From an uncultured Eisenbergiella sp. (lineage in GTDB: Bacteria > Bacillota > Clostridia > Lachnospirales > Lachnospiraceae): a stretch of 64,000 nucleotides of DNA. The stretch spans positions 49,765-113,764 of the forward strand of contig CANQFM010000004.1 in the NCBI GenBank assembly GCA_947598825.1, given 5' to 3'. The position numbers and the translations under genes were made by a program. Below the pieces are notes generated by a model that searched no databases, had not been told where the DNA came from, and saw only the letters and a program-made list of their open reading frames with translations. Of this stretch, positions 60,896 through 64,000 are shown piece after piece. Positions within the stretch are counted from its first letter, which is position 1. Each line of letters opens with the position of its first letter.

Positions 60896-61687
60896 TCAAA
60901 GCATATCCGCAAAATGCGGTTCCATTCTCTTATACAGCTTCACGCCGCCAAGGAGAATAATCAAAGTGACGAGCCAGAAGACCATAGACTCTCCGGGCCT
61001 GTCCCAGAACCCGACATGAAAGACAAAGGAATCCCTAAAACCATTCACAATATAGGTAAACGGGTTCACCTTTAAAAATGGTCTCAGCACCGCCGGCATG
61101 ATCGATTCATCCCACATAATAGGGGCCAGCCAGAAGCCGAACTGGAGACAAATGTTTACGATCTGACTCGTGTCCTTCATAAAAACGTTCAGAGCCGCCG
61201 TCAGATAGGTCAATCCTATGATCAACAGGATATTGCAAAGCAGATAGTAAATTCCCTGGAGCCACCACAGAGAGGGACCCTCTCCAAAAAGCAGATAGAC
61301 GGCGACCGTAATATATAGGAAGATAAAGTGCAAAAAAAGGGAAGACAAGACCTTGATCATCGGCAGGATATCCAGCCTGAACACCATCTTTTTGACCAGA
61401 TGCTGATACGAATTCAAAGTCAATACGCCGTTCTGCAGGGCATCGTTGAAAAAAAACCACGGGAAAATACCCGGCATCAGCCATAGCACATATGGCATAT
61501 CTTTTACCGGGTTCGACTTAAAGCCCACCTGAAATACAAGGTAATAGATCATAATGTTCACGATCGGCTGCATGAACATCCAGAACACGCCAAAAAAGGA
61601 GCCTACAAATTTTTTCTTAAAATCAGATTTTGCCAGGACGATCAGCAGCTTCCGTTCCTTCCAAATATCCTGTATCGTTTCCAACAT
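60896..61687 (-). CDS. polysaccharide ABC exporter permease (Wzm/TagG type)
   Basis: 263 aa with six membrane helices: FKKKFVGSFFGVFWMFMQPI, LWLMPGIFPWFFFNDALQNG and LAPIMWDESIMPAVLRPFLK are family landmarks (ABC-2 membrane fold). It pairs with the Wzt-like ATPase encoded immediately downstream to export a polyprenyl-linked glycan. Confidence 0.94.
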   Translation of the reverse strand: MLETIQDIWKERKLLIVLAKSDFKKKFVGSFFGVFWMFMQPIVNIMIYYLVFQVGFKSNPVKDMPYVLWLMPGIFPWFFFNDALQNGVLTLNSYQHLVKKMVFRLDILPMIKVLSSLFLHFIFLYITVAVYLLFGEGPSLWWLQGIYYLLCNILLIIGLTYLTAALNVFMKDTSQIVNICLQFGFWLAPIMWDESIMPAVLRPFLKVNPFTYIVNGFRDSFVFHVGFWDRPGESMVFWLVTLIILLGGVKLYKRMEPHFADML

Positions 61688-61725
61688 GAAACCTTTTCCC
61701 CGTCTTTAGGATCTCCCACCGGATA

Positions 61726-62721
61726 TCAATATCTGATATACTGCGAAAGTTTTTCTTTCATGATGACCGCGGCATCCGTCAACACCAGGAGCGCTTCCAT
61801 CCCCTGTCCCCGCGCGCCTGCGGCGGCGGCCTTCAAAACAGCGCCGGGCGTTTGGCTTTGAAGCATCTTTTTCTTCATTTGATAAAGCCGCTGGGCACGC
61901 CGCAACGCCGCCAGATCTGACGGATGATCCGGCGTATCCATAAGCAGCTCATAAAAGCGCGGATAACAGCTCAGATATCTGTCATACTCTCTAATCCGAT
62001 ACGCTATCGCGGACTGACACCCGTTCATGAGTCCGATCGTGTTGTTCTCATGAAGCCGATATCGTATCATTTTGCAGTTCCAGAAATAAAGTCCCTCTCT
62101 CAATGCGGCCAGAAGATTGAGCGCCCAGTCATGAGGAATATTTTCCCAGTTTTCTCGCGCCAGATAAGCTTCCGCCAGGTCCCGCCGGATTGCCATCGCA
62201 CATCCCATGGAGATATTCCTTTTTAAGATATCACCGCATGGGATCCGATAAACCCCGTTTTTTTTCATTTTTTTAAAGAGAATCAACCCGTTGTTCTCCG
62301 TCAGGATCGGGTTTCTGGTATACTGCCGTTTTCCGTCGGCATCTATCTGTGTAAAGCTGGTACACAACGACTGGATCTGCGGATACTTCTCCATGATCGC
62401 GCACATGCTGGCGATCTTATTTCTCTCCCAGACATCATCCTGATCGGCAAAAAAAATGATGTCCCCGGTTGCCTGTGACAGAGCAATGCCAAATGAACGG
62501 ATAAATCCCAGGTTATGCGGATTGCGGGAAAAATGCCAGCTATCACCCAAATTCTGCGATGTAATATAGTCTTGCACCAACCGATCGCTTCCATCCGTTG
62601 AATGATCATCCACAAGGATACATTCATCCGCTGTCTGAGTCTGCCTCCGTATGGAATCAAGCTGCTGTTTTAAATATCGTTTGCCATTATAGGTTGAGAT
62701 CACAACCGATACTTTTGTCAT
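61726..62721 (-). CDS. glycosyltransferase family 2 (rhamnosyl/galactosyl type)
   Basis: 331 aa. KVSVVISTYNGKRYLKQQLD, CILVDDHSTDGSDRLVQDYI and IFFADQDDVWERNKIASMCA give the GT-A fold with the DxD-like DQDD. It lies 38 bases upstream of the Wzm gene and 41 bases downstream of the GT8 gene. The donor and acceptor are unknown. Confidence 0.9.
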   Translation of the reverse strand: MTKVSVVISTYNGKRYLKQQLDSIRRQTQTADECILVDDHSTDGSDRLVQDYITSQNLGDSWHFSRNPHNLGFIRSFGIALSQATGDIIFFADQDDVWERNKIASMCAIMEKYPQIQSLCTSFTQIDADGKRQYTRNPILTENNGLILFKKMKKNGVYRIPCGDILKRNISMGCAMAIRRDLAEAYLARENWENIPHDWALNLLAALREGLYFWNCKMIRYRLHENNTIGLMNGCQSAIAYRIREYDRYLSCYPRFYELLMDTPDHPSDLAALRRAQRLYQMKKKMLQSQTPGAVLKAAAAGARGQGMEALLVLTDAAVIMKEKLSQYIRY

Positions 62722-62762
62722 TCCGCATCTGTCCCCCCAACCCTCCTGCTTCTTACGGCAGA

Positions 62763-63734
62763 CTATATCAAGCCAAAGACATCATGAACCAATTTGAACA
62801 GCAATAAGAAGGCCCGTCCCGGCAGTACGCGAAACAACACCTCTTCAATCCGATACAGGAAAGAACGATGGGGAACCGGCTGTTCCTGCTCTTTCCAGAG
62901 ACTCTGCTGCGCATACCGGTCAAATTCCTTTTTGTACGGATGCAGGCTGTGACGGTCCCATGGGCTCTCCCCCAGGAAGCGAAGGAAATGCAGGATGACC
63001 GCATTCTCCTTTTCCTCCCTGATCTGTTCTCCAGAATCGCTCCAAACCCTTTTATAGACCTGATAAACGTCGTCAATCCCAGCCGATGCCAGAATAGACT
63101 GTGCGTTATAACGCAACGGCAGCTTCGTTACACGTCCCCTGAACACGAGATTAAAAACGTCCTGATCATGCTTCAGCAAACCGTCATCCCATTTCATTCC
63201 CAGGAACCGTTTCAATCTTCCATTCCAGTCCTCCCGGTTCCAAATGCCATAATCGAACAGGATCACCCCTGCGTTATAATAGCATTCATCCGCCGAAAAA
63301 CCAATCCTCTTTTTATAACGGTAGGCGAGGAGATCCTCCGCCATGGCGATGGGATTTCCCTTCATATCAATATGATACAATTCGCCAAGATCGCTCTGGA
63401 TAACCGTATCGCAGTCTATATATAACAGCCTGCATGCCGAAAAAGAAATCTTTTCCCGCACAAAAAGCTTCGCAAATGTCGCATAGGAGTCCCGATAAGG
63501 CGGAACACCGTGATCCCTCATAAAATATTCGATATCTTCACAGGGAATCACAAGACAACTGCTGCCATACCGCTCACACACAGCTCTGATCTTATCCAAG
63601 TTTCCTTTCGAGATTCCAAAATCCAGGATGATCACATTGATCTCTGAACTGCATCTGCTATTGCTCAACAGGGAGGTTAAGGAAACTCCCAGATAAGGGG
63701 CATAATTATCATCGCATTGATACAAAACATTCAT
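62763..63734 (-). CDS. glycosyltransferase family 8
   Basis: 323 aa. MNVLYQCDDNYAPYLGVSLT is the family start; the metal-binding DxD is in LLYIDCDTVIQSDLGELY, followed by YYNAGVILFDYGIWNREDW, and the C-terminal H-x-x-G site may be HFLRFLGESPWD. The ATG at 63734 is chosen over one seven codons upstream because only the former has an upstream purine-rich GAAGTGAG. It is the first gene of the glycan operon and could add galactose or glucose. Confidence 0.88.
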   Translation of the reverse strand: MNVLYQCDDNYAPYLGVSLTSLLSNSRCSSEINVIILDFGISKGNLDKIRAVCERYGSSCLVIPCEDIEYFMRDHGVPPYRDSYATFAKLFVREKISFSACRLLYIDCDTVIQSDLGELYHIDMKGNPIAMAEDLLAYRYKKRIGFSADECYYNAGVILFDYGIWNREDWNGRLKRFLGMKWDDGLLKHDQDVFNLVFRGRVTKLPLRYNAQSILASAGIDDVYQVYKRVWSDSGEQIREEKENAVILHFLRFLGESPWDRHSLHPYKKEFDRYAQQSLWKEQEQPVPHRSFLYRIEEVLFRVLPGRAFLLLFKLVHDVFGLI

Positions 63735-63755
63735 AGAACGTCTCACTTCGCGCAT

Positions 63756-63792
63756 AAGGGCAGCGTATCGGGTTCAAATGGCTGCCCCCTTA
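63756..63792 (-). promoter_or_regulatory. hairpin in the leader of the glycan operon
   Basis: AAGGGGGCAGC and GCTGCCCTT on the minus strand pair across a loop of about 16 bases, between the promoter at 63804-63832 and the GT8 start. No T tract follows, so it is more likely a leader structure than a terminator. Confidence 0.5.
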
Positions 63793-63803
63793 TTCACCTA
63801 ACT

Positions 63804-63832
63804 AAAATAGCAGATTTCCCCTTAACATTCAA
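63804..63832 (-). promoter_or_regulatory. sigma-A promoter of the glycan operon
   Basis: TTGAAT and TATTTT separated by 17 bases on the minus strand, about 70 bases upstream of the GT8 start. It is the only good candidate for the large glycan cluster. Confidence 0.7.
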
Positions 63833-63925
63833 GTTTTTTAATCAAAATAATAGTTCTTCCGTAAAAAACGGCAAATAATTTAACATTTGTGTAATATTTC
63901 GCGTATTTTCTGTCTGCTCTTTGCC

Positions 63926-64000
63926 CTACATATCGGTCCGTACCACCTTCGGCCGGTATCCGCCCTCCTCCAGCGCTTTCAGGATCTCATTTTTATGCTG
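63926..64000 (-). CDS. C-terminal fragment of an unidentified gene, 5' end off the window edge
   Basis: A 24-codon frame ends at a TAG (63926-63928) with the residues HKNEILKALEEGGYRPKVVR near its end. Codon use matches the GC-rich neighbours. Its family cannot be determined from this fragment. Confidence 0.5.
   Translation of the reverse strand, partial: QHKNEILKALEEGGYRPKVVRTDM

Noticed and set aside
1..64000. CRISPR arrays, rRNA and tRNA genes
   Set aside because: No regularly spaced repeats and no recognisable tRNA or rRNA sequences were found by reading.

Overview
The window looks like chromosome of a Gram-positive Clostridia bacterium, most likely Lachnospiraceae. This is inferred from family content, not a database match: the ylxM-ffh-rpsP-khpA-rimM-trmD-rplS block, two Gram-positive-type signal peptidases around rbgA, a DUF5696/Yip1/NHL-type sugar transport operon, a RhuM-Fic protein, and DUF3990/DUF3791 genes. 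Almost everything is on the minus strand; only the cobalamin adenosyltransferase gene at 20.2 kb is clearly on plus. Most of the window is GC-rich, but about 37.7-56 kb is visibly AT-richer and holds accessory genes.

1-14.9 kb is a glycan uptake and degradation region: a solute-binding protein with sugar-binding-like N-terminal domains, two ABC permeases, an NHL-repeat protein, a Yip1 protein and a DUF5696 protein, preceded by a GH35 and a GH2 beta-galactosidase and an FMN-dependent alpha-hydroxy-acid oxidase. 14.9-20.0 kb holds metA (acetyl-CoA type), ligA, an RluF-like pseudouridine synthase and a MATE exporter. 20.2-29 kb holds the cobalamin adenosyltransferase, an ECF sigma/membrane protein/ABC transporter operon, a threonine aldolase and a two-component system. 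28.6-37.7 kb is housekeeping: pgeF, yraN, rnhB, lepB, rbgA, a second lepB, then rplS, a trmD-GNAT fusion, rimM, khpA, rpsP, ffh and ylxM.

37.7-44.6 kb is a small defence/toxin island directly upstream of ylxM. Its most interesting part is a three-gene cassette (37756-39332): a protein with an ADP-ribosyltransferase-like R-S-E pattern, an uncharacterised 233-aa protein and a SecB-like chaperone. This is the architecture of toxin-antitoxin-chaperone phage-defence systems such as CmdTAC. It lies between two 74-bp direct copies of the ylxM promoter/start region, so a copied housekeeping promoter points into it. Next come a DUF3791-DUF3990-DUF3791 operon (a second ART-fold toxin family), a Schlafen/AlbA_2-wHTH regulator with AGTGACA repeats both upstream and inside its own gene, a RhuM-Fic protein next to a long inverted repeat, and an Rpn-family nuclease.

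44.8-63.8 kb is a surface-glycan cluster read towards lower coordinates from a promoter near 63.8 kb: GT8, GT2, a Wzm/Wzt-type ABC exporter whose ATPase carries a C-terminal glycan-recognition-like domain, a 1152-aa methyltransferase/coiled-coil/GT2/GT4 protein, a complete GDP-D-glycero-D-manno-heptose pathway (HddA, GmhA and a fused HddC-GmhB), two membrane acyltransferases (one with a G10 tract suggesting phase variation), an RffA-type aminotransferase, a polyprenyl-phosphate GT2 and a GT-C-like membrane protein. No rRNA, tRNA, CRISPR array or intact insertion sequence was recognised.
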